Below are positions 1 through 9,671 of a DNA stretch of 64,000 nucleotides, piece after piece. Under the pieces are notes generated by a model. It was not told where the DNA came from, made no database searches, and saw only the letters and a list, made by a program, of their open reading frames with translations. Both the position numbers and the translations under genes were made by a program. This DNA comes from an uncultured Lacinutrix sp. (GTDB taxonomy: Bacteria > Bacteroidota > Bacteroidia > Flavobacteriales > Flavobacteriaceae), in the NCBI RefSeq assembly GCF_947500605.1, contig NZ_CANMSJ010000014.1:1-64000 (forward strand), given 5' to 3'. Within the stretch, counting starts at the first letter, position 1. Every line of letters starts with the position of its first letter.

Positions 1-2819
1 TGCACACCTACATAAATAGTTTGCATGTTTGGTACAACGTTAGTATACGGACTCACTAATGGGTTTGCTTGTGCATCTGCATCAGCTTGCGTAAAGTAAT
101 ACGTTACAGCGTATGCTGGATTACCGCCTGAAATTTCGTTGTTTTTTAGGGTTAAATCAAACTCATTAATGCCATCTGGTGTTGTGTCATCGCAGATTTC
201 TAATGGAGTAGGGATAACAAATTCGGGATTGATGTTTACTATTATTTCAAAGTTAATAGTAGTAATGGTACAACCAGTAGTATTGTTTTCAACTCTAACA
301 AAAATAGATTGTGGGTTATTTGAGTTTGTATATGGGCTTGTTAATGCATTCGTGTTATTGTCTGCATTAGTTTGTGTTTCAAAATAATTAATTGTAAAAT
401 TCGTTGCATTCTGAGTTCCTAATACTTCAGCATTAAATTGTGTTAAATCTATATTTGTAAGCGTTGGAGTATCGCTACAAACTTCAAGATTATTTACAGT
501 ATTGTTTTGTGGTAGAGGGTCTACAGTGATATTCATGTTTGCAATACCAAAACAATCATTAGCGTTTTCTACACGAATAAAAATAGTTTGTGTAAAAGGA
601 ACCGTATTAGTATATAAGTCTGGTAATTGATTGATTTCTAATTGTGCATCATTTGCTGTTTCATAATAAGCGACAGTTAAACCTGGAGGTAAAGTAGCTA
701 ATATTGTTGCATCAGCATTAGAAAGAGTGAATTGAGCAAAACCATCGTAATCGTCATCACAGATGTTTAATCCCGCATTATTAATATCTGTAGCAGTAAC
801 TTCTAAAACATATTCTGCAGTACGAAAACATCCTGTAGTAGTATTTTCTACACGAACATAAATGGTTTGAGGATTTGATGTATTTGTAAATGGACTAGGA
901 TTTACAGAATTTACTGCAGCTTGTGCATCTGCAAAAGTTAAATGATGTGTATAGGTAAAGTCTGAAGTATTACCATTAACCATTACGTTTTCATTTGCTT
1001 CATTTAAATTATATTCAGTAAAACCATCAGGAATACCATCTTCGTCACATTGTACTAAAGTTGCATTTTGCACTTCCGGTAAATCGTCTACAACAATATT
1101 AAATTGTGTTACAGTAAAACAGTCTGCTGCCGAACCTTCTAAACGAACAAAAATTGGTTGTCCATTAACAGTTGTATTTGTAAAAGTAGTAGGTGCTGCT
1201 ATTGGGTTTGTGTTGTTTTGCGCATCTATTAAGTTTTCAAAATAGGTAGCAGTTGTATTTGCTTGTCCATTAATTAATGCTGCGTTTTGTGTTGTTAAAT
1301 CGAATATTGTAAATCCATTTGTATCATCACCATCTGTATTATTATCGCAAATACTGTAATCTTGAATTGGTGTTGCTATGGGTTGTGCTTGTGCTATAAT
1401 ATTAAAAGATGTTGTTGTAAAGCAAGTACTTGTTGTGTTTTCTAATCTCACAAAAATTTCCTGTATATTAACATCTGTATTTGTGTATGTTCCTGGGTTT
1501 GGAATAGCATTGTTATTTGCTATAGCATCTGTTTGATTCAAGAAATAAGAAACTATAACATTAGTTTGCCCATTTATTAAGGCGGTATCTTGTGTAGTTA
1601 AATTAAATTCAGCAAAACCATCTCCATCGGCATCGCAAATTCCATAATCAGGAATAGCTGTTGCTTGTGGTTGAGAATTAACTATTAAGTTAAAAGGTGT
1701 TGAAGAAAACACATAACAGCTGTTGTTAACAGCAGTTGGTGTTACACGAATAAATATTTCGTCTGGATTTGTAATATTTAGAAAAGGACTTACTAAGGCA
1801 TTATTTCCAGAATCTGCATCTGCAGCAGTTTCGTGATAAGAAACTGAGAAGTCTGCAGGATCTTGTGTGCCTAAAATAGTGTTAGTTTGAGAGTCTAAAT
1901 TAAAAAGTTCTATTTGATCGTTTAAGTCGTCATCACATACTTCAATGTTTGGAGGCATGTTTATTATTGGTGTTGGATCCAAAAATAAGTTGAAATCTTG
2001 AATTGTAAAGCAGCCAGTATTTGTGTTTGTAATAGTTGCATATATAATTTGTCCATTAGTTAAGTTTGAATATGGACTTGTTATAGCATTTATACCAATG
2101 TTTGCATCACTTTCATTTTCGTAATAGAATACTTCTACATCTGTTTGTGAACCAATAATAAGAGGTGTGTTTTGTTCTAAATTAAATGAAGAAGAATTAC
2201 CTGTATTACAAATAGTAATGTCTAAAGCATCTCCTATTGGATCTGTTTCACTAGTTGGAGCTTCACTAAACTGTGCTGTTCCTGTCCAATCTAAACTAAA
2301 AGGGCTATTACCTACAGGTCGATCTATAACTATGAAATAGGATTCTCCTGTAGTTGCATTAATTGCACTTACAAAACTATTTCCAGTTGCTCCTGGACCT
2401 TCTGTTACATCAGTTTCAGCGGTACTTAGGCCTGTTAAGTTATTTCCTTGCCCTGAGGCTTGTGGATTTGTGGTAGAGCATCTAATTGCAGCTCCCAAAC
2501 TTCCGCAAACAGGATTTGGTCCAAAAATAAAAAAATCATAATCTTCAGTTATTGCCGTACTATTTGGAGATAATGTAAAGGCTAATGTTCCACTGGTTAC
2601 AACGGTTACTTCTAACCAAAGACTATTGTTTTCATTACTACTACATGAGTCTGGGAATTCATTACTGTTATTTCCTGCTCCGTTAACATCTAAAACAACA
2701 TCTGAATCACCACAAACAACAAGAGCATTAGCGCAATCGTTTGGTTGTTGTGCTAATACAGTAGTATATTGAAATAATAAAACAAGAGTAAGTAGTACTT
2801 TAAAGGTATTCTTTAACAT
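1..2819 (-). CDS. Large secreted repeat protein, probable T9SS cargo (C-terminus outside window)
   Basis: The reading frame is open from an ATG at 2819 to the window edge, about 939 codons, so the C-terminus is missing. Residues 1-24 form a signal peptide ending near VLAQQ. A region of about 200 residues follows (CANALVVCGD..., with tyrosine- and phenylalanine-rich strands), of a kind often found at the N-terminus of flavobacterial adhesin-like proteins. After it come at least eight modules of about 90 residues. Each begins with a CDxDxDG-like acidic loop followed by xFxLT, and ends with IFVRxENxxxxCF. The same module occurs in the gene at 5365-8679, which ends in a T9SS type B sorting domain, so I infer this protein is also exported by T9SS. 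The binding target is unknown. The acidic loops could bind calcium, which is inference. Confidence 0.85.
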   Translation of the reverse strand, partial: MLKNTFKVLLTLVLLFQYTTVLAQQPNDCANALVVCGDSDVVLDVNGAGNNSNEFPDSCSSNENNSLWLEVTVVTSGTLAFTLSPNSTAITEDYDFFIFGPNPVCGSLGAAIRCSTTNPQASGQGNNLTGLSTAETDVTEGPGATGNSFVSAINATTGESYFIVIDRPVGNSPFSLDWTGTAQFSEAPTSETDPIGDALDITICNTGNSSSFNLEQNTPLIIGSQTDVEVFYYENESDANIGINAITSPYSNLTNGQIIYATITNTNTGCFTIQDFNLFLDPTPIINMPPNIEVCDDDLNDQIELFNLDSQTNTILGTQDPADFSVSYHETAADADSGNNALVSPFLNITNPDEIFIRVTPTAVNNSCYVFSSTPFNLIVNSQPQATAIPDYGICDADGDGFAEFNLTTQDTALINGQTNVIVSYFLNQTDAIANNNAIPNPGTYTNTDVNIQEIFVRLENTTSTCFTTTSFNIIAQAQPIATPIQDYSICDNNTDGDDTNGFTIFDLTTQNAALINGQANTTATYFENLIDAQNNTNPIAAPTTFTNTTVNGQPIFVRLEGSAADCFTVTQFNIVVDDLPEVQNATLVQCDEDGIPDGFTEYNLNEANENVMVNGNTSDFTYTHHLTFADAQAAVNSVNPSPFTNTSNPQTIYVRVENTTTGCFRTAEYVLEVTATDINNAGLNICDDDYDGFAQFTLSNADATILATLPPGLTVAYYETANDAQLEINQLPDLYTNTVPFTQTIFIRVENANDCFGIANMNITVDPLPQNNTVNNLEVCSDTPTLTNIDLTQFNAEVLGTQNATNFTINYFETQTNADNNTNALTSPYTNSNNPQSIFVRVENNTTGCTITTINFEIIVNINPEFVIPTPLEICDDTTPDGINEFDLTLKNNEISGGNPAYAVTYYFTQADADAQANPLVSPYTNVVPNMQTIYVGV

Positions 2820-2877
2820 TTAGTTTTTTTTAAATTTTGAGTGATAGTTTGTCAGGAAATAATATACTTGCTGAAAG

Positions 2878-2885
2878 CAAATTTA
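2878..2885 (-). promoter_or_regulatory. Bacteroidota -7 box (TAnnTTTG) for the 1-2819 gene
   Basis: On the minus strand this reads TAAATTTG, matching the Bacteroidota sigma-factor -7 consensus TAnnTTTG. It lies 59 bases upstream of the ATG at 2819. No convincing -33 TTG element was found at the expected spacing. Confidence 0.45.
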
Positions 2886-2908
2886 CTATTATTATAACAA
2901 TTGAAACT

Positions 2909-2944
2909 AACAAAGCCCTAACATATAGTATATAGGGCTTTGTT
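2909..2944 (-). terminator. Hairpin terminator after the 2968-5346 gene
   Basis: A perfect 12-bp stem (AACAAAGCCCTA at 2909-2920 pairs with 2933-2944) encloses a 12-base AT-rich loop. It lies 24 bases past the stop codon of the minus-strand gene ending at 2968. The U-run is short (TTTGTTAGTTT), so termination strength is uncertain. Confidence 0.6.
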
Positions 2945-2967
2945 ATTAAATAAGATTAAGGTGATAA

Positions 2968-5346
2968 CTAACGTTTTAAAGTGAAATGGCTTTTAAATTC
3001 ACGGCCATCTTCTAAGGTTACAGAAAACCAATAGTCGCTTTGCGGTAAAGGAATGCCGTTAAATGTGCCATCCCAGCCTCTACTATTTGGTTTTATTTGT
3101 GTTATAAGTTTTCCGTAACGGTTGTAAATGTATATAAGAGATTTGGGTTGGAAATCTTTTGAAATCCCATAAACTTGCCAGAAATCATTTATAGTATCTC
3201 CATTAGGTGTAAAATAATCTGGAAAATCGATAATTGAAAACTGTGCTTCGGTTGTACCGCAGTAGTTTACATCTTTTACATAAACGGTATGAATTCCTGG
3301 GCTAATATTAACAAATACATTGTTAGCTTGATAAGGTAAATTAGGGTTATCTAAAGTATATTCATAATTTCCTAAGCCAGTAGTAAATATTGTAGCAGTT
3401 GTTCCTGATGTTTCAATATTTGTAATTGTAGCAACTCCAGAAGAGTTTACTTGTACAATACGTTCTGCAAAACATCCTTCTGGATTTATAGTTGTTATAG
3501 ACGAATTTAGAGTAATACGTACCGTGTAACTACCTTCTTGGTTTACTTGAATTTGTGGTGTTGTTTCGTTGGAGTCTATCCATAAAAAACTGTAACTACT
3601 TAATGGAAAAGTAAGGTTTCCAATATCTATTATTGTTTGTGCATTGTCGTCATTGTCACAAAAGGAAACTTCTTCGTAAGGTTCTATAGATGGTTTACTA
3701 ATAACGGATAGTTCCATTTGACTAATACTATAACAATTTCCATTAGCATTATTTATTTTTAAGAAAACAGATTGATTATTAGAGTTAGGCGAATAGTTTA
3801 TAGGGAATGAAATACTATTCTCGTTGTTATTCGCATCATCTAATGTTTCGAAAAAAGACAGAAAATAGTCAGGATTGTTTAAAATAGTATTAGGTATGTT
3901 ACTTGTTAAATCAAAAATTATATTTGGATCTTCGGTTTCACAAGTTGTTAGTGTTTCTATATTTAAAATAGGAGGTTGTTCTGCAATTGTTAAAGTTCTG
4001 TATACAACTTGTGTTTCTCCTTGAGTATCAATTGTAATGGTAATATTGTAGGTTCCAGGAGCAGAGTATACGTGAGTTGCATTTACATTAGAAGAATTAT
4101 TGTTAATACCTGATTCTGGATCTCCAAAATTCCAATTAATATTATCAATAATAGTAGAAGTATCTATGGAAAATAATGTAGTTTCTCCAAAACAAGTGTT
4201 CTCAAAAAGATTAGTTGCAAAAAAGTAGGATTGAATAAAAGGAGGAAGTCCTAAACGAGAAATTCTACCTCCTAATGAAATAGTTTCAGATTCGTACTCA
4301 CAACTAAGACCTATTTCGTTAGGTTTTTTTATTACACAAATACTTGTTGCATTAGATTTTGCTACATAAATCCTTCCGTCTAATGCTTGTTGAAGTGCTC
4401 CTAAAAGGCCTGCTTCTTGAGCTATTATTACATCAGAATTTATTATATTTTGCTGTGTACCTAAAGTAAGATTGTACTGGTGAATTTTAGAATAGTCTGC
4501 ATTATCTCTAATTATTTCTGTAATGTAAAGTAGCTTACTATCTGGAGAGAACTCGCATCCGTAAGGGCCTAAGTTTTCTGAAGTAAAATTATCTATAGTA
4601 ATAGGATTTGTAATTGCTCCAGTTGCCGCATTAAAATCGAAAACCTGTACTTCGTTATTTGTATAAGATTTTACACAAGCTATTTTTTCTCTATTAGGAG
4701 ATGCTTTTAAATAGCCTATAGTATTATTAATATCTCCAGAGTATACCGATCCAACAGCGCTAGTAACAGGTGTGGTATTTACTCCAGTATCATCAACCAA
4801 ATAAGATTGAAATTCATTACTCTCCCATTTATGAGCAATAACCCAAATGCTTTCTCCATCTGCATTTTCTACTGCTGTTATTTTTTCGGTAGTTAAAGCT
4901 TCTAGAAGAATGTTTTTGTTTGAAGTTACTCTCCCTAAACCATTAGCTAAATTCATATCTACTTCAGAATACCTAAGTCCATATTCACCAGCTCTAGCAT
5001 CTACTGTAAAAATGTAATATATATTAGTGCTATTTGGTTTTGGTATAATTATAGCAGATTGTGTGCTCGAATCGTCACCTGTTAAATCGTTTCCATTCAC
5101 CATTACAAGGTGGTTTTTATTCCAAACTGTAACTCCATCTGTATAGAATAATAATTGACCTTGACTATTTGATATGGTAGAGCAGCCTTCTGATGTAGAT
5201 ATTTCGCCATTAGAATCTATTACTGGGAAGCCGCTATTAAAAGTTAAACCTGCTTTTTCTCCAAAAAACCAATTTGCTGTTTGGTTTTGAGCCTTGGCAC
5301 TTAAAACCATAATAAAGCATAATAATATGAATGATTTCTTAAGCAT
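2968..5346 (-). CDS. T9SS type B sorting domain protein with PKD domain
   Basis: This 792-residue protein starts with a signal peptide (residues 1-19, ending VLSAKAQ). Residues 20 to about 380 begin ANWFFGEKAGLTFN and carry repeated WxxxHKW/SPDSKLLYITE-like strands, suggesting a beta-propeller. Around 400-450 is a PKD-type fold (INWNFGDPES ... HVYSAPGTYNITI). The last 80 or so residues are the gliding-motility-associated C-terminal domain (T9SS type B sorting signal): FTPNGDTINDFW, then IYNRYGKLI, GWDGTFNG and a final YWFSVTLEDGR...FTLKR. Family knowledge says such proteins are exported by T9SS and attached to or released from the cell surface. The start lies 18 bases after the stop of its upstream paralogue, so the two are probably co-transcribed. 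Confidence 0.88.
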   Translation of the reverse strand: MLKKSFILLCFIMVLSAKAQNQTANWFFGEKAGLTFNSGFPVIDSNGEISTSEGCSTISNSQGQLLFYTDGVTVWNKNHLVMVNGNDLTGDDSSTQSAIIIPKPNSTNIYYIFTVDARAGEYGLRYSEVDMNLANGLGRVTSNKNILLEALTTEKITAVENADGESIWVIAHKWESNEFQSYLVDDTGVNTTPVTSAVGSVYSGDINNTIGYLKASPNREKIACVKSYTNNEVQVFDFNAATGAITNPITIDNFTSENLGPYGCEFSPDSKLLYITEIIRDNADYSKIHQYNLTLGTQQNIINSDVIIAQEAGLLGALQQALDGRIYVAKSNATSICVIKKPNEIGLSCEYESETISLGGRISRLGLPPFIQSYFFATNLFENTCFGETTLFSIDTSTIIDNINWNFGDPESGINNNSSNVNATHVYSAPGTYNITITIDTQGETQVVYRTLTIAEQPPILNIETLTTCETEDPNIIFDLTSNIPNTILNNPDYFLSFFETLDDANNNENSISFPINYSPNSNNQSVFLKINNANGNCYSISQMELSVISKPSIEPYEEVSFCDNDDNAQTIIDIGNLTFPLSSYSFLWIDSNETTPQIQVNQEGSYTVRITLNSSITTINPEGCFAERIVQVNSSGVATITNIETSGTTATIFTTGLGNYEYTLDNPNLPYQANNVFVNISPGIHTVYVKDVNYCGTTEAQFSIIDFPDYFTPNGDTINDFWQVYGISKDFQPKSLIYIYNRYGKLITQIKPNSRGWDGTFNGIPLPQSDYWFSVTLEDGREFKSHFTLKR

Positions 5347-5364
5347 AAAATGGTATTAGATAAT

Positions 5365-8300
5365 TTATCGTTTTAAGGTGAAATGTTTTTTGTACTGTCG
5401 ACCATCTTGTAAAGTTACTGAAAACCAATAATCACTTTGTGGTAAAGGTATGCCTTTAAATGTGCCATCCCAGCCTTTACTATTTGGTTTTATTTGAGCA
5501 ATAAGTTTACCAAAGCGATCGAAAATTAGTATTTCGGAATTTGGCTGAAATAAATTTGAAACACCATAAACCTGCCAGGTATCGTTAATTGTATCTCCGT
5601 TTGGAGTGAAAAACAATGGAAAACCAATTACAGAAATATCTTGATTAATTTCACCGCAATAGTTTTTTATATCTCTAATACTTGCGTTGTAGATTCCTGG
5701 TTTTAAATTAATAAAAATATTACTAGTTTGATAAGGTGATGTAATTCCTTCTTGATTTGTTAGAGCATACTGGTATTCTCCTTCTCCGCTAGTTAAGATG
5801 GCAATACTGTTATTGTTTAGACTACCATCAATAATTTCAATATTTTCTATTGTTGCTATATTAGATGGTTCAACAATAATAGTTCTTGTGCTACTACAAA
5901 GAGTAGTGTTGTTAGAAACAGTAACTGTATAAGTACCTATTGTATTTATATCTATTGTTTCGGTACTTTCTGAATTAGACCAACTAAAACTATAATTTGT
6001 AGCATTATCGTTTAATCCAGCATCTAATGTAATAGTGTTTGGAAAATTGTTTAAGCAATAGAATATAGTTTCATTATTTGCTAATTCTGGTCTAGGAATA
6101 ACAGTTAAATATACTTCGTTTATTCCATAACACGCATTATCGTTTTCAACACGAACGTAAATAGTTTGTGCATATGGAGTCGTATTCTCGTAAAGTGAAT
6201 TTAGAGGATTGTTTTCTAAAAGTGCATCATTAGCATTTTCATAATATGCAATGTCTAATCCAGTTGGTAAGCCTGCTAGTATATCTATTGAGAAAGTGTC
6301 TAGGTTAAAAGTGTTTAAACCATCTTCACTCGCTAATTCGTCACAAGCAGGTGGTGCTGTGTAGTTATTAATTTGCGTGTCACTAGTTTCTAATATAAGT
6401 TCACTATAGTTAAAACAACCGGTTAAATTATCTTTAACTCTAACAAATATGGTTTGTGGGTTTGTGATATTAGTATAAGAATTAGCGTTTAACTCATTGC
6501 TGTTGTTTTGAGCATTGTTAAGTGTAGTATAAAATTGTATCGTTCTATCTGAAGTATTTCCGGTAATATCATCATTTGCTTGTGTAAGGTTAAAAACTGT
6601 AAATCCATCAACAGTTCCATCTTCGTCACATTGGTAAATATCTGTGTTAATGGCTTCTGGAATGGGATTAATTATTAAATTAATGCTTCCAGTAACAAAA
6701 CAATTTAAATTATTGTTGTTTTCAACTCTAATAAAAAGTGTTTCGTTTATAGGTGTTTGGTTTATGTAATTATTAGGATAGTTATTTGTAGCTGTGTCTG
6801 CATCTATTTGAGTTTCATAATATGTAATAGTGAATTGATTTGGGTCTTGTGAGTCAAGAATACTAGTATCATAATCTGATAAAGTTAATGCAGTTTGTCC
6901 ATCCATAGGATTAGCATCATTATCACAAATATTTATTGTATTATCAGCCGATAATATAGGAGTTTCAAATACCCTAATTTCAAAAGAGGTAACATCAAAA
7001 CAATCGCTATTATTGTTATTGTATATTCTTGCGTATATAATTTGCGGGTTACTAGTGTTTTGATAAATAGCATTAATAGCATTGGTATTACTTGTTGCAT
7101 CAGCCATAGATGTATAATACTTTACATTAAAAACTGTAGCGTCTTGACTGTCTATAATATTGGTTGTTTGTGCAGAGAAATCAAAATCCGAAACACCATC
7201 ATTATTATCATCACAAATATTAATATTTCCAGGTTGAGTAGCTACAGGGATATCAAAATATGTAACAATAGCTTCTCCTTCAAGTAGGCCACAGTTATCT
7301 CCATTAGCTTCAATTTCTACCTTGTATATGCCATTACTTGAGACTATTAGGTCAAAATCGCTTTCAGCTAAAGGTAAGCCGTCTTTAGTCCAGGTGTATA
7401 TAGCTCCAGGAATATCATCTGCTATTAAGGTGTAAGTGTCACCTGTGCATAATGCTAAATTAGTAGAGCTAGTACCATTTTGGATAATATCTATATCTTC
7501 ACTAAAAAAAGAAGTAATAAAAGGAGGTAAACCTTGTCTAGAATCGTTTGTTAGAGTAATTGCATTGTGTTGATAATTACAAGCTAAACCAGGTTGATTA
7601 GGGTTGTTTACTACAGATAAAAAAGGATTTCCATTACTATATGAGTTGCTCATGGAACGATATAATCTTCCGTCTGGCCCCAATTGTAAACCACCTCTAT
7701 AGGTTTGTCTTTCGTCAATTATAATTTGAGAGACTCCAATGTTTGTTGCGTTTAAATCGTATTGCAAAAGTGCACCATATTGGTTTGCAAAACTATTTGC
7801 ATCTGTATTGTTATTAAAAGCAGAAACATATAGTAAATTATTATTTGGAGAAAATTCCACTCCGTACGAACGTAGTTGTGTTCCACTTGGAGAACTTATG
7901 TTGGTGCCAATAATTTGAGAATTACTAACAATCCCGGTGTCTGTATCAAAATCATAAAGAAATAGACCTTGTCCAACATTTGCGCTTACCAATTTTTCTC
8001 CATTTGGTGAGAATTTTAAGTAACCTCTTGCTTCGCTAATACTATTTCCTATTGTGGTTGATACAGGTGTGGTATTAACTCCTGTGCTTGTTACTTCGTA
8101 TGCATGAAAAGTGTTGTTATTATCAGAAGTTCCATTAGCATTTGCATAAGTAATTACCCAAACGTCCTGTGTTTGACAATCTTTTAAAACAGCACTTAAT
8201 TTTTCTGATGTATTGGAAAGTAATTGTGTGCCATTGTTATTTACAACATCACCTAAACCACCGTCTAATGTTAGGTCTACTTCGTAGAAATTAAAACCAT

Positions 8301-8679
8301 AATCTATATTATCTAATGAAGGAGAATCTACCGTAAAAATATAATATATATTAGGATCGTTTGGTTTTGGTATTATAATAGCAGACTGTGTACTTGATGC
8401 ATCTCCTTTTAAGCCATTACCATTTGGCATTATGTTATGGTTAGCATTATAAACAGTTCTTCCGTCTGTATATAAAAGTAAATTGCCGTTAGAATCTGAG
8501 ATACTAGTACAACCTTCTTCAGTCGATAGTTGACCGTTATTGACAGCAGAAACAGTATTTGTGTCTAAATTAAAGTTTACACCAGCATTATCGCCAAAAT
8601 ACCAATTAGCGGCTTCTTTTTGGGCATTAGAGAATGCACAACAGAAAAATGTGGTTAGTAGTAATACAATCTTTTTCAT
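5365..8679 (-). CDS. Giant T9SS type B sorting domain surface protein with repeated modules
   Basis: This 1104-residue protein has a signal peptide (residues 1-19, CCAFSNAQ). It then has the same ANWYFGDNAGVNFN propeller-like N-terminal half as the downstream gene, up to about residue 400. An Ig-like stretch follows, then four or more modules of about 90 residues opening with ICDDNNDGVSDFDF-type acidic loops and ending IFVRVxNN. It ends in a complete type B sorting domain (FTPNGDTINDTWQVYG ... GWDGTFKGIPLPQSDYWF). The last 80 residues are nearly identical to those of the neighbouring paralogue, which fits tandem duplication. The ATG at 8679 directly abuts a strong inverted repeat (8681-8748). 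The function is inferred to be adhesion or polymer binding at the cell surface; no enzymatic motif is visible. Confidence 0.88.
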   Translation of the reverse strand: MKKIVLLLTTFFCCAFSNAQKEAANWYFGDNAGVNFNLDTNTVSAVNNGQLSTEEGCTSISDSNGNLLLYTDGRTVYNANHNIMPNGNGLKGDASSTQSAIIIPKPNDPNIYYIFTVDSPSLDNIDYGFNFYEVDLTLDGGLGDVVNNNGTQLLSNTSEKLSAVLKDCQTQDVWVITYANANGTSDNNNTFHAYEVTSTGVNTTPVSTTIGNSISEARGYLKFSPNGEKLVSANVGQGLFLYDFDTDTGIVSNSQIIGTNISSPSGTQLRSYGVEFSPNNNLLYVSAFNNNTDANSFANQYGALLQYDLNATNIGVSQIIIDERQTYRGGLQLGPDGRLYRSMSNSYSNGNPFLSVVNNPNQPGLACNYQHNAITLTNDSRQGLPPFITSFFSEDIDIIQNGTSSTNLALCTGDTYTLIADDIPGAIYTWTKDGLPLAESDFDLIVSSNGIYKVEIEANGDNCGLLEGEAIVTYFDIPVATQPGNINICDDNNDGVSDFDFSAQTTNIIDSQDATVFNVKYYTSMADATSNTNAINAIYQNTSNPQIIYARIYNNNNSDCFDVTSFEIRVFETPILSADNTINICDNDANPMDGQTALTLSDYDTSILDSQDPNQFTITYYETQIDADTATNNYPNNYINQTPINETLFIRVENNNNLNCFVTGSINLIINPIPEAINTDIYQCDEDGTVDGFTVFNLTQANDDITGNTSDRTIQFYTTLNNAQNNSNELNANSYTNITNPQTIFVRVKDNLTGCFNYSELILETSDTQINNYTAPPACDELASEDGLNTFNLDTFSIDILAGLPTGLDIAYYENANDALLENNPLNSLYENTTPYAQTIYVRVENDNACYGINEVYLTVIPRPELANNETIFYCLNNFPNTITLDAGLNDNATNYSFSWSNSESTETIDINTIGTYTVTVSNNTTLCSSTRTIIVEPSNIATIENIEIIDGSLNNNSIAILTSGEGEYQYALTNQEGITSPYQTSNIFINLKPGIYNASIRDIKNYCGEINQDISVIGFPLFFTPNGDTINDTWQVYGVSNLFQPNSEILIFDRFGKLIAQIKPNSKGWDGTFKGIPLPQSDYWFSVTLQDGRQYKKHFTLKR

Positions 8680-8680
8680 T

Positions 8681-8748
8681 TTAACATATAAGCAATAGCT
8701 ATCAAAGATATTGTAAAAAGCTTAACATATCTATAGCTTATATGTTAA
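8681..8748. repeat. 18-base inverted repeat enclosing the promoter of the surface-protein gene
   Basis: Bases 8681-8698 (TTAACATATAAGCAATAG) pair with 8731-8748 at 17 of 18 positions, with a 32-base spacer. The left arm ends two bases from the ATG at 8679, and a TAnnTTTG box lies in the spacer. The repeat could be an operator, or a hairpin in read-through RNA from the ABC operon. Confidence 0.65.
8703..8710 (-). promoter_or_regulatory. -7 box (TATCTTTG) for the 5365-8679 gene
   Basis: The minus strand reads TATCTTTG, a full match to TAnnTTTG, 24 bases upstream of the ATG at 8679. It is placed between the arms of the inverted repeat 8681-8748. Confidence 0.5.
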
Positions 8749-8759
8749 AATAAAGCAGA

Positions 8760-9593
8760 TTATAAATCTCTTTTTAATAATAGTTTATAAGAAAAGTAGA
8801 TAAAAATAGCAGACCACCCCAGCACAATAGCAATCTCATACCAATGTACAGCATAATCGTAACTTAAGTCCTGTCCAGCTACACTTGCTATTTCTTTAAC
8901 CGCACCTAATCTAGAGCCAGGCTCGTCTATTAAATTCCAAAGTGATTTAAAAGGTAGAAAGTTGTAAATGTTATCTACAATATCAGATTCTCTGTAAAAT
9001 CCTTTAAATATTAGGTAACTAAAAAACTCAACAAAAAAGTAAACAACAATGGCACCTATTGCAAAAGCCGAACGCTTAATTAACATTCCTGCAAATAAAC
9101 CTAAACAGAAGAAGCCAAAGAGCTTAATAAAAAAGGCTAATAGGTATTCTAAATCTGAAAAAATAATATTTGGTTCTGTATAACTTGAAAAAATAAGTCC
9201 TAAAATTAATGAGATAACAAATACAAATACGGTAGAAATTAAGGCGAAAACAATTACTGTGTAGACTTTGGATAATATCCATTCTTTTTTACTTAAACCA
9301 TCAATTAAATTTTGCTTAATGGTTTTGTTACTGTACTCGTTTGCAACCATAGACACGATTACAATTAGTAAGAAAAACTTTAATAACCCAGCAACAAATG
9401 TGTTAAAATGCCAAATGTACGGGAAGTTAAAAATACCTTGTTCTGCTAAATGGAATTTAAACATTCCGAAATCGAATTTTATAGCAGAAATTAATGCAAT
9501 AGAGGATAAAAGAATAAAATATGCTAGTATTAATACCTTACTTGCTTTATTATTCCACAGTTTTATAAATTCTATATTTAAAAGTCTAAACAT
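8760..9593 (-). CDS. ABC-2 type transporter permease
   Basis: The protein has 277 residues with about six hydrophobic helices: around 20-38, 60-85, 105-135 (FALISTVFVFVISLILGLIF), 150-170, 175-200 and 250-270. It begins MFRLLNIEFIKLWNNKASK, a start typical of ABC-2 permeases related to the bacitracin/lantibiotic immunity type. It lies 78 bases downstream of the ATPase gene on the same strand, so the two form one exporter. The substrate cannot be read from the sequence; drug, peptide or lipid export are all possible. The start codon is an ATG at 9593. Confidence 0.8.
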   Translation of the reverse strand: MFRLLNIEFIKLWNNKASKVLILAYFILLSSIALISAIKFDFGMFKFHLAEQGIFNFPYIWHFNTFVAGLLKFFLLIVIVSMVANEYSNKTIKQNLIDGLSKKEWILSKVYTVIVFALISTVFVFVISLILGLIFSSYTEPNIIFSDLEYLLAFFIKLFGFFCLGLFAGMLIKRSAFAIGAIVVYFFVEFFSYLIFKGFYRESDIVDNIYNFLPFKSLWNLIDEPGSRLGAVKEIASVAGQDLSYDYAVHWYEIAIVLGWSAIFIYFSYKLLLKRDL

Positions 9594-9671
9594 GATCTTT
9601 TGGTTTTATACTGAAATAATTTCAGTGATGGTTTTTGGTGCTGAAATAGATTCAGCAAAATGGATTAGTTT

